Part shown: positions 46,485 to 58,056 of the stretch, one piece after another
How the letters are laid out: each line of letters starts with the position of its first letter
How positions within the stretch are numbered: position 1 is the first letter of the stretch
Assembly (NCBI GenBank): GCA_963513935.1
Contig: OY740776.1
Coordinates: 12,616,724 to 12,680,723 of the forward strand
DNA: 64,000 nt
Direction of reading: 5' to 3'
From: Aphrophora alni
Taxonomy: Eukaryota > Arthropoda > Insecta > Hemiptera > Aphrophoridae
Made by a program: the position numbers and the translations under genes
The notes under the pieces: model-generated
Databases searched by the model: none
Seen by the model: the letters and a program-made list of their open reading frames with translations, nothing else
Told to the model about the DNA's origin: nothing

Positions 46485-47045
46485 AGTTTAACCAGGTCAG
46501 GGAAGCGGTTACCTAGCCACACCTAGTTAAAGAACTACAAATCAAGGAAGGTCATTTTATATAATAGGCTATAGGTCCTATATAATTTACCGGTACTTAA
46601 GTATTAACACCACCGCAGCAGAAGTTGCGCTAATGTGCATGCGCCAATAAAGAGCAAACTGGTTTGAGAGAAGTAGAATTCCATTTTGTTCTTTGAGATT
46701 CATATACTTTCATTTTATGATTTGTCGCAAAAATTTTAGGTATAGATTGGCGGCACTTCACTTTTAAAGCTCATGTTTATTCATGATCTAATTTCAAATT
46801 ATTAACTTCAATAAACTTACGAAAGGTTTGGCCAGGTGGTTATATATATAAGGTTTGACCAGGTGTTTATGTATATATATATATAGCTACCTGGCCAAAC
46901 CTGTCGTGATATATAATTTTATCGCAAAGTAAGCAAATATTGGTGCATGCGTATTAGCACAACTTCTGCTGCAGTGGCGTTAATATGTAAGTACCAATTT
47001 ACCTTACTTGACCTATAGTTCTTTTATAAGGTCTGGGTTTCAGAG
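46485..47045. repeat. Foldback related to 25976-26094, split by a younger insertion
   Basis: AACCAGGTCAGGGAAGCGG...AAAGAACTACAAATC at the left faces ...CCTATAGTTCTTTTATAAGG, TCTGGGTTTC at the right. Between the arms lies the 46586-46999 element. The uninterrupted relative is the 119-bp foldback at 25976-26094. Confidence 0.65.
46586..46999. mobile_element. Inverted-repeat element with about 65-bp arms, nested in the older foldback
   Basis: CCGGTACTTAAGTATTAACA...GCAGCAGAAGTTGCGCTAAT...GCATGCGCCAATA faces TATTGGTGCATGCG...ACAACTTCTGCTGCAGTGG...GTAAGTACCAA. Flanking TTTA on both sides may be the target duplication. The interior has a small TATATA-centred palindrome (46843-46905) and no ORF. 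The terminal GGTACTTA word is shared with 42115-42550. Confidence 0.85.
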
Positions 47046-47591
47046 ACCTAGTCATCATGAATCTTATATCATAAAAGCGTAGTAATATCAACCCATAGAA
47101 GTGATTGAAGTGTGCATGTGCCCCACGGGTGAATTCAATATGGCTATACGATATAATATGTTACAAACTTGATAGTTTCATAGATTGTTAATTAAATTGT
47201 CAATTGCAAATGAATTGTGTATGTTAATTTTACTCATATACATTTTACATTTGTATATATTATTTGATTGTTATTCTTGATGTAGACTAAACTTTTACTT
47301 TGTAGCGTTACAAGTTGGTCTGGCCTAACATCAAAGAAGCTCATTAATAAAGTTCTTTCCAACCACTCAAAACATTTGGGTATTTTCATAACAAACTTCC
47401 GTACAGACTAATGGTAGAGGTAAAATAGGTCTTCACTTCACTGAATTATCAAATTAATGTTCTGTCTTTGAATGAATTAGAGTGATTTGTGAACCCTGAT
47501 ATTAAAATTGGAAAAAAAAGTTGTTGTTTTAATAAAGGGTTGAAAAGTCAAGTGAGTTTTTTGTTAAATTATACATTTATCTTTCTTATAG

Positions 47592-47784
<193 letters not shown>

Positions 47785-47844
47785 TGAATATCATCATATA
47801 ATGCTTCCCATTACAAATATTGACATAATTTTTAATATATACTA

Positions 47845-48160
47845 GATTTTTTCCTTTGGGGACATGTAAAAAACATTGTGTATTCCTAGAAGATCCGTGA
47901 CATTGCTCATCTGAGGGAGAGGATTGTTGAAGCTGTAGCATCCGTCACGCCTGATATGCTGCTGAATACCTTGGAAGAAACTGAATATCGTTTAGACGTG
48001 GCCAGGGCAACAAATGGTGCTCATATAGAACTTTATTAGGTATGAAAAAGAACTTGAGAACATTCTCTTTAATAATATATAGGTTTAATAACTATTGATT
48101 TAACTTTACTGTGTACTTATAAAACTTTAAATCAAGGAGTTCTTTTATAAACACTCTGTA
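47845..48160 (+). pseudogene. Mariner-type transposase 3' relic inside the carboxylesterase relic
   Basis: The frame reads LDFFLWGHVKNIVYS, a stop, KIRDIAHLRERIVEAVASV, TPDMLLNTLEETEYRLDVAR, ATNGAHIELY and stop. This is the usual C-terminus of the DUF4817/DDE_3 transposases. An end-like CACTCTGTATA closes it near 48160. The 5' part is missing. It occupies the intron after the GESAG exon. Confidence 0.85.
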
Positions 48161-48194
48161 TATTTAGGCTTATTTCTACTGAAATATCACATAG

Positions 48195-48320
48195 TAGAAC
48201 AGCACATCACAACAGGGTTACAGTTCCACCAGTTGTTTATTCAGAATTGATCGCAGAAACAGTTGGTTGCCCTTAAGATAGTTCCAACTCATTAATCATG
48301 TGTCGCGTAATGTTTCTGTT
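48195..48320 (+). pseudogene. Carboxylesterase relic exon 2
   Basis: VTVPPVVYSELIAETVGCP, an in-frame TAA, then DSSNSLIMCRV. This matches the segment after the GESAG exon in insect carboxylesterases, which ends in ...GCP-T-x-x-S-x-x-L-x-x-C-L-R. Boundaries are uncertain. Confidence 0.55.
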
Positions 48321-50161
48321 TTAAAATTCACAAATTTTAATTTTAATATCAGGGTAAATAATTTTAACAAAGCTATTGTTATAGTTTATATTTTAATTTG
48401 TTTGTTTTTAGAATATTTCAGAAGAAACCCCAGCAGAGACTGATCCTCGATACCACCTACGATTTTTATAACCACCACACGAACATGTTGGTATATGGGT
48501 AGTGCAGGTTGTACCGAGGCACAGCTTCTCAGGAGCGGGCTCTACCTAGTGTAGGCTCTTAGGGCCGAATACACACTTCTTATATTTATTTATTTAGCCT
48601 CTTCATACAATTTTACTTATGCATCAACATAATTCTGTTGAATGCTGATTATAATCAATGCAATTAACATTAAACTATATTGAAGAAAGTTTTAATCTTA
48701 CAATATTACTATTACCTATACTAATCTTCATTAATTATAGAGTTACAATTTGTGTTATCATCACTGAGGAGAAGAGTATCATCTGATTCATATTCTTTGT
48801 CTAAGATTCATGTTGTGATTGGCAAGTTAAGATGATACTTTGCTTTAGGTTTGTGTTTAGTTAAGCTCTAAAACTCTGAGGATGGTGATTATGCCATCAA
48901 AATGTTCATACGGGTATTACAATAAATATACTATAATATTAGTTTGTTTCTTGTTTTTGTGGTTCGGGGGATCCTTCTTTTCATTACTAGACATTTTGTA
49001 AAATTGATTCACATTCTTTTTTCTTACACTAGCGCCCAAAAAGTGTTAATGTCACACCATGTACGATCAAACAAATCAATCTCGACATGTTGGTGTATTC
49101 ACAAGGATGAAAAAGCAAAATTACTGAGTTATCTAAAGAAGATTCAAAAACTACAAGTGATTATCTATATTAACGAAATAACAATAGAATTTTACAAGTT
49201 TTGAAATAATGAAAAATCGGTGGACTCGAAATTGATTTTTCACAGTTAATCTTTTTTGAATTTAGCCCGAAAATTCAACTTAATGTTGCTAAATTCAAAT
49301 CGATACCTAAATTTTTATGTGATATAGCCCAGTTGTATTATATTAACTCAGAACACAAAATGTATAAATTTCCATGTCGCTTTGGTAAATAAACATAGAA
49401 AAATGATGAATATTTATGCCGTATAATTATAAATAAGTATTTTGACAATTTATTCGGTTAAACATAATTTTTATTTGCAATATACAAATAAAACTTATAT
49501 ACGCAATATATATTTGAAAATATGGGACCTTGGTTAAAGTGTAGATTCTCTTGAGTCGATGTGCAACTGAATTCTAAGATATAGTTGATTATTATTGACA
49601 AATATATTTGTAGCCATGTTTAAAAAATATGCGCCCTAACTTACAGAAGTGATTCAAGGTCTTAAAATTAAGAAAAAAGTTCTTATAAACATGTGTCCAA
49701 AAATACATTGTTTTCCTTCGGTCGGATATTTTAAGTTTTTCTGAAAAATAATGATAACTTTTAAATATATTAAAATTTCCATTCTATTTGATGACTAACA
49801 AATGTACCCTATACTTTTTGTACTAGGTGAAATAAAAGGGAAAAATAATATAATGTGTAGGCAGTAGAATAGAATGAGATCTCCGTTCTCCAATGAAGCT
49901 TGTACAAGAGGTTTACTAATTCTAAGCTTTATTTTAAATTCTCCAAATGACATCTAGAAAACCAAATAAAGTAATTAAAAGTGTTTTCTGTGATTGGCTT
50001 ATCATTTGGAATATAGTAGCGAGAGTCGTTTTTCGAGAATTAAATGTTACTAAATAGAAACAACTACGAGGAGGACTGTTGTTTGTTACAATGTTTATTA
50101 TCAAATTTTAAAAGATAACTAGTAACAAAATCTATAACTTGTACATTTCCATATTTTTCAG
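48321..50161. other. No gene seen; one hammerhead-like motif
   Basis: Contains a weakly coding-looking stretch at 48414-48505 (QKKPQQRLILDTTYDFYNHH) that I cannot place. CTGAGGAT-GGTGAT-TAT-GCCATC-AAAATG lies at 48876-48905. Confidence 0.4.
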
Positions 50162-50344
50162 TGATGTTGAAGGATGACTTGGAGAAAAGTCTAAGTAACG
50201 TGAATCAAAAGTTTGATAAAATAATGAAAATGTCCCTAATGTTACACAAGACACAGAAACCTCTAAGGACCTCTTAAGAAGATCAGATCCTTTTACTTCG
50301 GTGACAAAGAAATCAACAAAGACATTGTTAAAGATTTAGTTAAT
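50162..50344 (+). pseudogene. Carboxylesterase relic exon 3
   Basis: Acceptor ATATTTTTCAG, then MLKDDLEKSLSNVNQKFDKI, MKMSLMLHKTQKPLRTS, stop; the +1 frame continues KIRSFYFGDKEINKDIVKDL, VN up to donor GTAAGC. The KIRxFYFGxxxI block is typical of the C-terminal third of insect carboxylesterases. One frameshift. No further exon was recognised downstream, and a foldback insertion begins 23 bp after it. Confidence 0.75.
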
Positions 50345-50366
50345 GTAAGCAACATTAGAAAATGAG

Positions 50367-50598
50367 ATAGAATAAAACTCGAACATAAGATCTCACAAAT
50401 ATTATGTTTTCTTAATCAAATACGTTTCAACGACAAAGTTGCCATCCTCAGTGATACTTGAGCGACAATAACTAAACTATAACTAACTTTTAACACGTTG
50501 AAATGTGTTTGATTAAGTAAACGTAATTTTTGTGAGAGCTTGTGTTCGAGTTTTATTCTATCTAATATTATCTCATATGTCAAGCTCAATAATTATTT
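50367..50598. mobile_element. Foldback retroelement-like insertion with 13-bp target duplication
   Basis: Arms of about 75 bp (ATAGAATAAAACTCGAACA... against ...GTTCGAGTTTTATTCTATC) and a tail CATATGTCAAGCTCAATAAT. ATTAGAAAATGAG is duplicated at 50354-50366 and 50599-50611. The tail matches the tail of the 34995-35259 insertion (CTCATA-GTCAAGCTCAA), so both belong to one family. The minus strand carries CTGAGGAT-GGCAAC-TTT-GTCGTT-GAAACG (50423-50451). Confidence 0.9.
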
Positions 50599-50611
50599 AT
50601 TAGAAAATGAG

Positions 50612-51540
50612 TTAATTTGATGAAATGTTTAGGGTTTTTTGTACATAAATTGATTGTAACTTTTATTATTTTAGGGGACGAGAATTTTTCATTTAAGAAA
50701 TGGTTTGTTAATAAATGTAACTAAACCATAAAAAACATTATACTAATGACGTATTTATTTAAAATATATATCCAGAAATAGTATTATAATAATAAATGGA
50801 TATAGGAGTTGAAAAGAGTCAAAATAGCTTATTAATTTAACTGGTTCTGGACTAGTAAAATATTTTATCAAAAAGGAAAACCAGAAGTCAATAAAACTAC
50901 ATACTAGTACAATACATTCACAACACAAGTTGAGACTAAGATATACGGTCAACTAAGCGAAAGGGGTGTCTTACATCGTAGTTACCTTACGATTTTCTCT
51001 TGGTGAACAACTTTTCCTTTTCCCAAAGTTTATCACGTGATCTTGTAGTGACTCCCTGTAGAGGATTAACCGGAAACTCTTCAGAGTTACTTAAGAAAGG
51101 CGAATTTTTAATTCCGTTTTTATCCATTGGAAGACAAAACTGGTACATATTGACACCACTTTGTTCGAATTATCCCTTAGCATTTTATACAAGGCTTCAA
51201 TTTTTTTCCCTATAAAATTTATTATTTTCTGACCAAATATATTGAGCTAATTAGGTTTATGCCTAATCGTGAGTTGGTTTTGTGTTCACTAATTCTTATA
51301 TTTAAAAAGTATTTTCTCTCGTCTCCAATCTAGTGTCTGTCTGGCGATATCAAACGATTTTGTCGATAGCGGTATCTCGTTGTCGGCGGCGTAAAAACAC
51401 CGCGGCATTGGCACCCGTCGGTATAGCAGACATACACCTGCAAAAACGTTTGATGGGCCGCTTTTTTTCCACGAATCAATTTAGTATACATTATGGAAAA
51501 TATAACATTTCTTTTCAGTTTTTTTTTGACTGTTTATGAT
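50612..51540. other. No gene recognised
   Basis: AT-rich apart from 51330-51440, which is CpG-rich (GTCGGCGGCG, CACCGCGGCATTGG) and may be part of the adjacent pogo-type element. Confidence 0.4.
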
Positions 51541-51559
51541 CTACGCACAGTATATGCAG

Positions 51560-51826
51560 TAAATAAAAATGAGCGAGTTACGAAAACAGAAGCGTGTGTT
51601 GGTTTTGTTTGAGACGCGGTTAAATCTGTAAAAAAGCTTTGTGACGAGTTTAACGTGGGAAAAGTACCATCAACGATTCGAGCGATCAAAGTTAATGCCC
51701 GCTTTGGGATCTGCCGAACTTTTACGAACATCGCTATTTTTAGCAATATATTTTTTTCCCATCGGGGTAGCCGAGTAATCCGGACTGCCGGGTTATCGAG
51801 TGCCGAGTTTGCGAGACTCTACTGTA
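51560..51826 (+). pseudogene. pogo/Tigger-type element 3' remnant with helix-turn-helix fragment
   Basis: ATG SELRKQKRVLVLFETRL then, after a shift, AVKSVKKLCDEFNVGKVPST and IRAIKVNARF: the CENP-B/pogo-type N-terminal helix-turn-helix (ETKL...VKKLCEEFNVGKST). It is followed within 100 bp by an element end, TTTGCGAGACTCTACTGTATT, typical of Tigger terminal repeats. The DDE domain is deleted. Confidence 0.75.
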
Positions 51827-52084
51827 TTTACAACAGTTATTGTACATTGCGGTCAGGTAGGGTGTTATTGTCAAATTTTGCCGGTTGGTTAGTAAATTTC
51901 CATCCATTCCACACATTTCTCTTAACATGTAAATTGTTAAATAACACGAAGAAGATTCAAGTACATGGCTGTCGTTTGGCGAAAAGTTTTGTTTTTATAG
52001 TGATTTTTTCTTGTTTAAAGGTAAAAAAGATTTGTTAAAAAAAAAAAAAAAAAAAGACGAAACAATGTATATAAAGTAAAGAGT

Positions 52085-52240
52085 CCTTGAATAATACCTT
52101 CAAGACCAGAAGAACAATAGTTGGTCAAGAGAGACCTGATAGGAAAGATTGCGATCTAATCCAACACTACATGAATAAAGCGTAGATCCAGCTAGGTTTC
52201 CTAGGGTTTGCCACACTGATTCATCATGAGTAAGCCACTA
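52085..52240 (+). repeat. Dispersed module copy including the upstream part
   Basis: GAAGAACAATAGTTGGTCAAGAG...GATCTAATCCAACACTACATG...GCGTAGATCCAGCTAGG. It keeps both the unique upstream part seen at the array edge (2831-2995) and one 69-bp unit, in the same order. Reads broken as QERP-RKDCDLIQHYMNK, stop, IQLG. Confidence 0.8.
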
Positions 52241-52914
52241 GGAAGATTTTCAGTGATTTATGGAAAGAAGCAATAACGTTCGAATTAAAAATTTTAATGT
52301 AATACAAATATAAAGATTGTTTCAATATAGGCTTATAATATTTAAAGATGAGCATAGAACATCAAAATAAAAGACTAATTTATCCGTCTGTCAGTCTTTT
52401 TGTTATTTGTATCCAAACAAATGTCTTAGTTAGGGCATTGATTAGATATTTTGTTGAAATTTGATTTACACATTTCAATTGTAATATGCAAAAGACCGAG
52501 ATTTTATTTTGTACACAGTATGACGCACGTATGAAAATGTTAATGTTGAATATATCTATAATCAATAACTGTACACTAAAATTACAAGATTACAAGAGAC
52601 AAAAAATTATCCTCCTTTATGGTTAGCTATTTAATTTTATTGTAGGTCAAGGATAGCCCAGTTTACTACTAAAATTATGAACAAATAATTTCTTAAGATA
52701 AATATAGGATACTCGTTATTCCTTCTTATTATTGGGTGAATACATCTTTTACCTTTTTAATAAAATAAAGCAAATTGTAGTCAATTACCAAGAAGTTATT
52801 AATTCCCCTGTAGACGAAGTATAAGATAAGTTTGGTAACAATTGTTTGACCTCGGAAAACTGAAAAAGTGATTTTTGACATATTGTCAGTCCCTCGTAGT
52901 TGTCTGTACATCAG
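52241..52914. other. No gene seen
   Basis: AT-rich non-coding sequence. Confidence 0.5.
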
Positions 52915-53065
52915 TGGCGGCGATAAGAACCCGCGGGCCCCCCGCAAGGTTGTTCATCGGGCCCCCCTCTCTCCATAATCTTTAAAAACATTATTGCGGG
53001 TATTTCCACCTAAGCTTGCACTTGGGCTTGGCACGGCAGTGTTGGCGGGGGGGGGGGGTGGGTTG
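52915..53065. mobile_element. hAT-type terminal fragment
   Basis: CAGTGGCGGCGATAAGAACC with G/C-rich GGGCCCCC runs resembles a hAT left end of the type at 6591. No matching right end or 8-bp duplication found. A G-run lies at 53046-53058. Confidence 0.45.
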
Positions 53066-54566
53066 ATACTAGGCAAAGACCTTTCTGCGAACTTCAAATG
53101 ATTGAATATAGAAATAGATACATTTGTTGGACACATGTTAAACTTTTAGTGATCGCCGACAAAGGTGAAACGTTAGGGGAATATGTTATAAATCAGTCAG
53201 AACACCATTCACAACTTTAAAGAAAAAAAAGAGAAAAACACTTAAATTAGACCCAGAATAATTGTAGGCAATTAAGTCATAAATAACTATAATATTAGAA
53301 ACTTAAGGACAATCACACACAAAACTCATAAAATGTAACGGGACAACAGTTTTCTAAACGGTCACAATTTTGAAACATTAAAATTTGATTGGCTGACAAA
53401 AAGTAGCTGCTTACGTTCATTGGTTAAAGTAAATTAAGAGAGAGGGAATAAGTATTTTTTAGCATCAACAAAGTAAAAATTATATAGGGAGTCTTGGGGA
53501 GAAACTCACAGCATAGGGTGGGCGAAGTAAAGCCAACAGTATTCCTAATGTAGAAATTAGTATTTCCTATAAGTTATAATTCCAGTTTAGTAATAGTAAA
53601 GTAATAATTGTTTTTTAACACGTATGTTTTAACCGTGTTTGTTTTTACAAAGTAAAAGTATTTAACACTTTAGTAATCTTCGTTGCAGTACTAAAGAGGT
53701 ACATCTACGAAGTGTTGAGGGCATCTTCATGGTAATTTGAAGTGAATCATTTTATTGATAAATCACGTAGTACAGTGTAGTGTTTGGTGAACATCATTAA
53801 CCAGTAATAAAGTGAAAGTTCTTCACTCAACTATCAGCACTGGATTACTTACAAAGGAATACAACAAAAGCGGATTTGGTATTGTACTGATTATTATAGA
53901 CTTTAATTGGAAACTAAATTGTTAAAATTGCAATTCTTTGTATTATTAAAATTTCACTCACTGTATTAATTGTTCATTAAAGAGCTCCCCCTGAGCAAAT
54001 AGTTTAAAATATAAAAAAAACAAAAGTAATTGGAAATTAAGTTCAAATAAAATTAAATATTTCAGAGTTAATGTTAAAGAGTATATTTGGACTTCATCAT
54101 TAATAACTTTCCTTATGTGTTGACAATCCAAGGTATGACTAATTAATTCATGATTTTGATTTATATAATATTTATGAAATTATAATAAAATAATTATCGT
54201 TAGAATACTTATGTAGATATAAATTATGTTTTTTTGTTTTGTTTTTTACTATCTGCTTAAATGTGCTTTAGACAAAAAAACATAATTTCTGTTTCAAAGC
54301 AAAATCTCACTATTCTATTTCAATATCCATAATATTACAGCTTATTCCCACAATGTCCTATTGATAATATAGATAAGAAATGAACATCAACATCAACAAG
54401 TGGTCATTATCCCCCCCTCCCCCAAGCTCATGTGCAGTCACAGCTGTTACAACTTGCAAATCAGGAATTGTCTAGTTCAAGTAATTGCCCCTTGTTGGTT
54501 AAAAAAACCTTAAAAATATGACCAAAACTTAAAAAATATGATTTGAAAATTGACCTTTCTAAATCA
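53066..54566. other. No gene seen
   Basis: AT-rich; GCCGACAAAGGTGAAACG at 53155-53172 is a weak hammerhead-like stem. No ORF of note. Confidence 0.5.
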
Positions 54567-54572
54567 ATATAT

Positions 54573-54607
54573 GAAGCGTGCATTTCCAAAACGTTGTAAG
54601 TGCCAAA
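54573..54607 (+). repeat. Left terminal inverted repeat
   Basis: GAAGCGTGCATTTCCAAAAC followed by GTTGTAAGTGCCAAA; pairs with 57109-57143. Confidence 0.93.
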
Positions 54608-54817
54608 TAACAAATTTTACAGGAGGAAGAAAAAACACATATACATGAAAACTAATTTATTAAGATACAGTAAAAAATCATTCTAAATACTTTGTAACAA
54701 CAAAATATTGTCTGTTGTCTTAAAAATTGCGAATGTTTAACAGTATACATATAAAAAAAAAAGTGACATAACTGCAAGTCCAAAACGTTGTAACTGCTAT
54801 GCAAGTCAATTCTTTCG

Positions 54818-56842
54818 TTAATCATCTTCGTCGTCTTGAACGTCGTCTGGTTGTGTTGGTAGAGTGTCCTCTAACATCTGGCAAAAGTACTCTTGCACTT
54901 CAGCATTTAAATAAGGCATCATTTTCCTTATATCCTTTTTCTTCTTTTCGGGGAGGCCAAAACGAGTTCGTTTTTTGGGCAGTTCAATGTTTTTAAAATC
55001 GGCCAAAGTCTTGCCTGGTTTCAAGATGTTGATTCCTTCATTCCAGTTTATTATCTCGCCATAGGTTGTAGCTACCTGTACTGTTCCGAATTCAGCAGAC
55101 GTCAGTCGAAGTTGAGTCGAGCAGGAAATGCCCAGTTTCTTTGTGTTTAGATGTGCCTGGGCTACAGTTTTGAAGTCGAAGAACTCTTCTTGAATCATGC
55201 ACATAAATGGATTTTTATGTGATGCGCTTGTGATGATTTCTGCAATTTCCTTCACAGTATGTGCCTTGCAAACCTTTTTGCGCTTTTCAATTAGAGCAAA
55301 ATCTCTGTCACAACTGAGGAACGTATGGCCTTTTACAGGAAATTTGTGCACAATTTCTGTAAAGTAATCATTTGCTAACAAGACCATATACATAGCCAAC
55401 ATAAACTGATTTTTGTTCTGGCCTCCACAGTTGTCTGACCAACATATCAGTTTTTTTTTGCCCCTTAGGTTAGTTGTAGTCAAATATTCATAAATACAAG
55501 AAGAAATTTCATGCGAACCTCTTCCACCAAAGTTCTCTGACCAAAGGCACATGAAACCACTTCTAGTTACACTATCGTGGATACCCAAATTGCAGCATGC
55601 TACTTGTTGAGAGTAGTACATCTCGGAATGAGTTAGTTGTGGTATGTACATTTGCTGCTGCAAATCAAAGGTTATGACATAATCATCTGGTGTTTTATTG
55701 CCTTCATCATCGCTCATAGCTGTAAAAGCAGCTTCAGCTTTGCGATGGTGTAATTCTTGTTCAGCTTTCACAGATGTGTCTCCAGCCTTGAGTTTTACTG
55801 CAAAGGAGTCACAAGTTGAACAAGTGTCAACTTTTGGTGATTGAAAAGAAAGATTAAATTTTGTCAAAAATATCTCATGAAACCACTGTCTGCTGACTGG
55901 AGGCTTACCCTCATTGTTAGAAGCATATTGCTCCAAAAACTGCCTGTACATTCGGCTGACATTTAAGTCTGGTGACAAAAACAATTTATCAGGGTTTTTT
56001 TTCCTACAGTAGTGGCTCTCATAGGTTGGAAAACTCTTAATGTGTTCAACGATTTTTGCTGACCACTCTATGTTTTCAGCATTTTTTCTTGCACCCCCTC
56101 TTTTATCAGACCCTACCATATCACCTTTGAGAATTTTTTCCCCAACCAATTGAACCCTTCTGGGTGTGATTCCAAAGGTATTACAAAATGTTTTAAGACA
56201 TACTTTTACCTCAGATCCTCCACGCAGAAGAAAGAAGTAGGAAAACGAGTGCTGCCTTCAACTTTCACTTGGATGGTCGTATTTGCCGTATCTTCGTCTT
56301 TTTATTAGTTGGGGATGGATTAATCTCAGTAAGTAGTTTTGTTGCTTACTATAGTCACTCAAGTTCCAGAAGTCTTCAAACAGTTGTTGTCTATAGGCTA
56401 AAGCAATCGCTTTACATGAGTTTGTGCATTTGCATGTCACCTGAAACAAAACATAAAAAATAGCTTACTTTTAAATTATGTCCTTAATTTATTAATTTTG
56501 CAACTGACTGTTTATCTGTTTAGATTAGCGAGCATATACATGAGGAGGATTGTAAAAGTAAAAAAGAGACAGAATGAGCTATACATTTTCATTAAAAAAT
56601 ATATATATAGGCCTAAAGTAAAGTCAACTTAAATAAACACTTGAATAATCCTAAAATACTAATTTGAAGGCTAGACTTACCTCAGATGGAGGAGATTTCC
56701 TTGCATTGGTTTTCCCTGTTTTTGGTGATGTATATTCATCGCCAGAATTCCACAAGTTTTTAGTTTTGTTTTTAACCCAGTCATTGGGGCACTTCTTTTT
56801 TTTCTTAGGCTTCAATGTAGTATCACTCTGATGCAAACTCAT
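54818..56842 (-). pseudogene. DUF7869-type transposon protein, two exons, one in-frame TGA
   Basis: Exon 1 (56842-56681) starts MSLHQSDTTLKPKKKKKCPN, a basic N-terminus, and ends at donor GAG-GTAAGT. Exon 2 (56440-54818) starts VTCKCTNSCKAIALAYRQQL in phase. Total 594 codons. One stop, TGA at 56260-56258 (CGA to TGA would explain it), splits an otherwise open frame: RRRYGKYDHPSES, stop, RQHSFSYFFLLRGGSEVKVC. Later features: CSTC cysteine pair (about residue 262); YVITFDLQQQ with Asp about 313; CWSDNCGGQNKN with Asp about 390; GHTFLSCDRDFALIE with acidic residues about 432-439; acidic tail DDVQDDEDD. The D...D...D/E spacing and fold-like blocks suggest an RNase-H-like transposase, but that catalysis is inferred. 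Proteins with the SDNCGGQNKN motif are widespread in insects and cnidarians and usually uncharacterised. Confidence 0.85.
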
Positions 56843-57108
56843 TTTATTAAACTAAATAATATACTCTTTAAGTAAACGAATAATGTAACGCTATAATAAC
56901 CTCAATCTACCCTGTCTGATTCACGGGACTCACTAATGATTCACACGCTCTGTGGTTGCACAGTGGTCATTACAACGTTTTGACTTGCACCACTCGTATT
57001 AGTTCAATTTTCAGCCACTAGAGGCAGCACTATCCAAACAAACTGCATTGCAACTGAAAGATATGGCATTTACAACGAGTTTTAGTATAGAATCAAATAT
57101 TTTTCAAT

Positions 57109-57143
57109 TTTGGCATTTACAACGTTTTGGAAATGCACGCTTC
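57109..57143 (-). repeat. Right terminal inverted repeat
   Basis: Inverse of 54573-54607 with a single G/A difference. Confidence 0.93.
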
Positions 57144-57206
57144 ATATATTTTTTTCAATGAACACATTTTTATGGAAATATAGTAAATTTATGTATATGT
57201 ATATAA

Positions 57207-58056
57207 CAGGGTATTTCATAAACGATTTTACAACTTAAAAAATGTAGCATTTTTGAGATCATGAATTGGTTGAGGTGTTATTTCAATGCAAAACCTTTTG
57301 AGTGTACTTGTCGTTGCATGTTTCGGTTTCACGAAACGATCTCCTTTACAGTTCAACGCAATTTTCGCACACAGTATGGTAAGGAAACATTTTGTTGAGA
57401 CTGGTTGTTCCGTACAACATGATAAATCACCAGGTCTTCAGTTTTCTTGATGCTGCTATGGAATAAGTCAGGCAGAGAGAGGTCTTTCCATAGATCTATG
57501 AAATCAGAGCATCATGCTTCTCGTGAGACTGGCATACTACACGCAACTGATTTAGTGCATACTATGTCAATGTTTACACTTACCATGGCACAACAAATTA
57601 ACAAATTACTGATTGAGATAAAGTTACACAGCAGGAATTCTGTGCTGCATCGTGTTGGATCGAATAGGAAACGAAGAGACTTACTAAGCAATTTTTAGCA
57701 ATGAGTCACCATTTCACATCAGTGGCAAGATAAATTCTCACAACTGCAATTCTGTGTTACCTCTTAATAATGGAGGTTTCATTAAAGATCCAGTTTCTTC
57801 ACTTTCATTCAACTGATTTCCCTGAGTTGAGAAATTAAATTTACGCAGCACCTTCAGAAATGACGCCTGATGAACTGGCTCAAGTTAGCAAAAAATTGAC
57901 ATCAGGTGGAATGTCTGGCATATCAAAAATGGCAGTCACACAGAATCTAAATGACTGTTTGATGAAAACATTTATGTGTTTTGCTTCAAAATGATAACTC
58001 AACCGATATTTGAATAAATTTCTACATGTTTATAAATTTGTTTTTGGAACACCCTG
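57207..58056 (+). mobile_element. Mariner-type relic, 850 bp
   Basis: CAGGGTATTTCATAAACG at the left and GTTTTTGGAACACCCTG at the right are imperfect inverted ends. Inside, fragments VVACFGFTKRSPLQFNAIFA, SMVRKHFVETGCSVQHDKSP (helix-turn-helix to linker) and a C-terminal IYAAPSEMTPDELAQV are readable. The catalytic core is unrecognisable. Confidence 0.65.

Larger units (their letters stand above)
54573..57143 (-). mobile_element. Complete DNA transposon with 35-bp terminal inverted repeats
   Basis: The 2571-bp element begins GAAGCGTGCATTTCCAAAAC (54573-54607 arm) and ends with the inverse (57109-57143); the arms differ at one position in 35. ATATAT flanks both ends (54567-54572 and 57144-57149), possibly the target duplication. 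Subterminal inverted copies of CAAGTC-AAAACGTTGTAA lie at 54776-54795 and 56965-56989, and AACGTTGTAA recurs in the terminal arms; these are candidate transposase-binding sites. The single gene inside has one intron and one premature stop. Confidence 0.92.

Noticed and set aside
52027..52057. Poly(A) run as a retroposon tail
   Set aside because: No upstream retrotransposon or target duplication could be identified.
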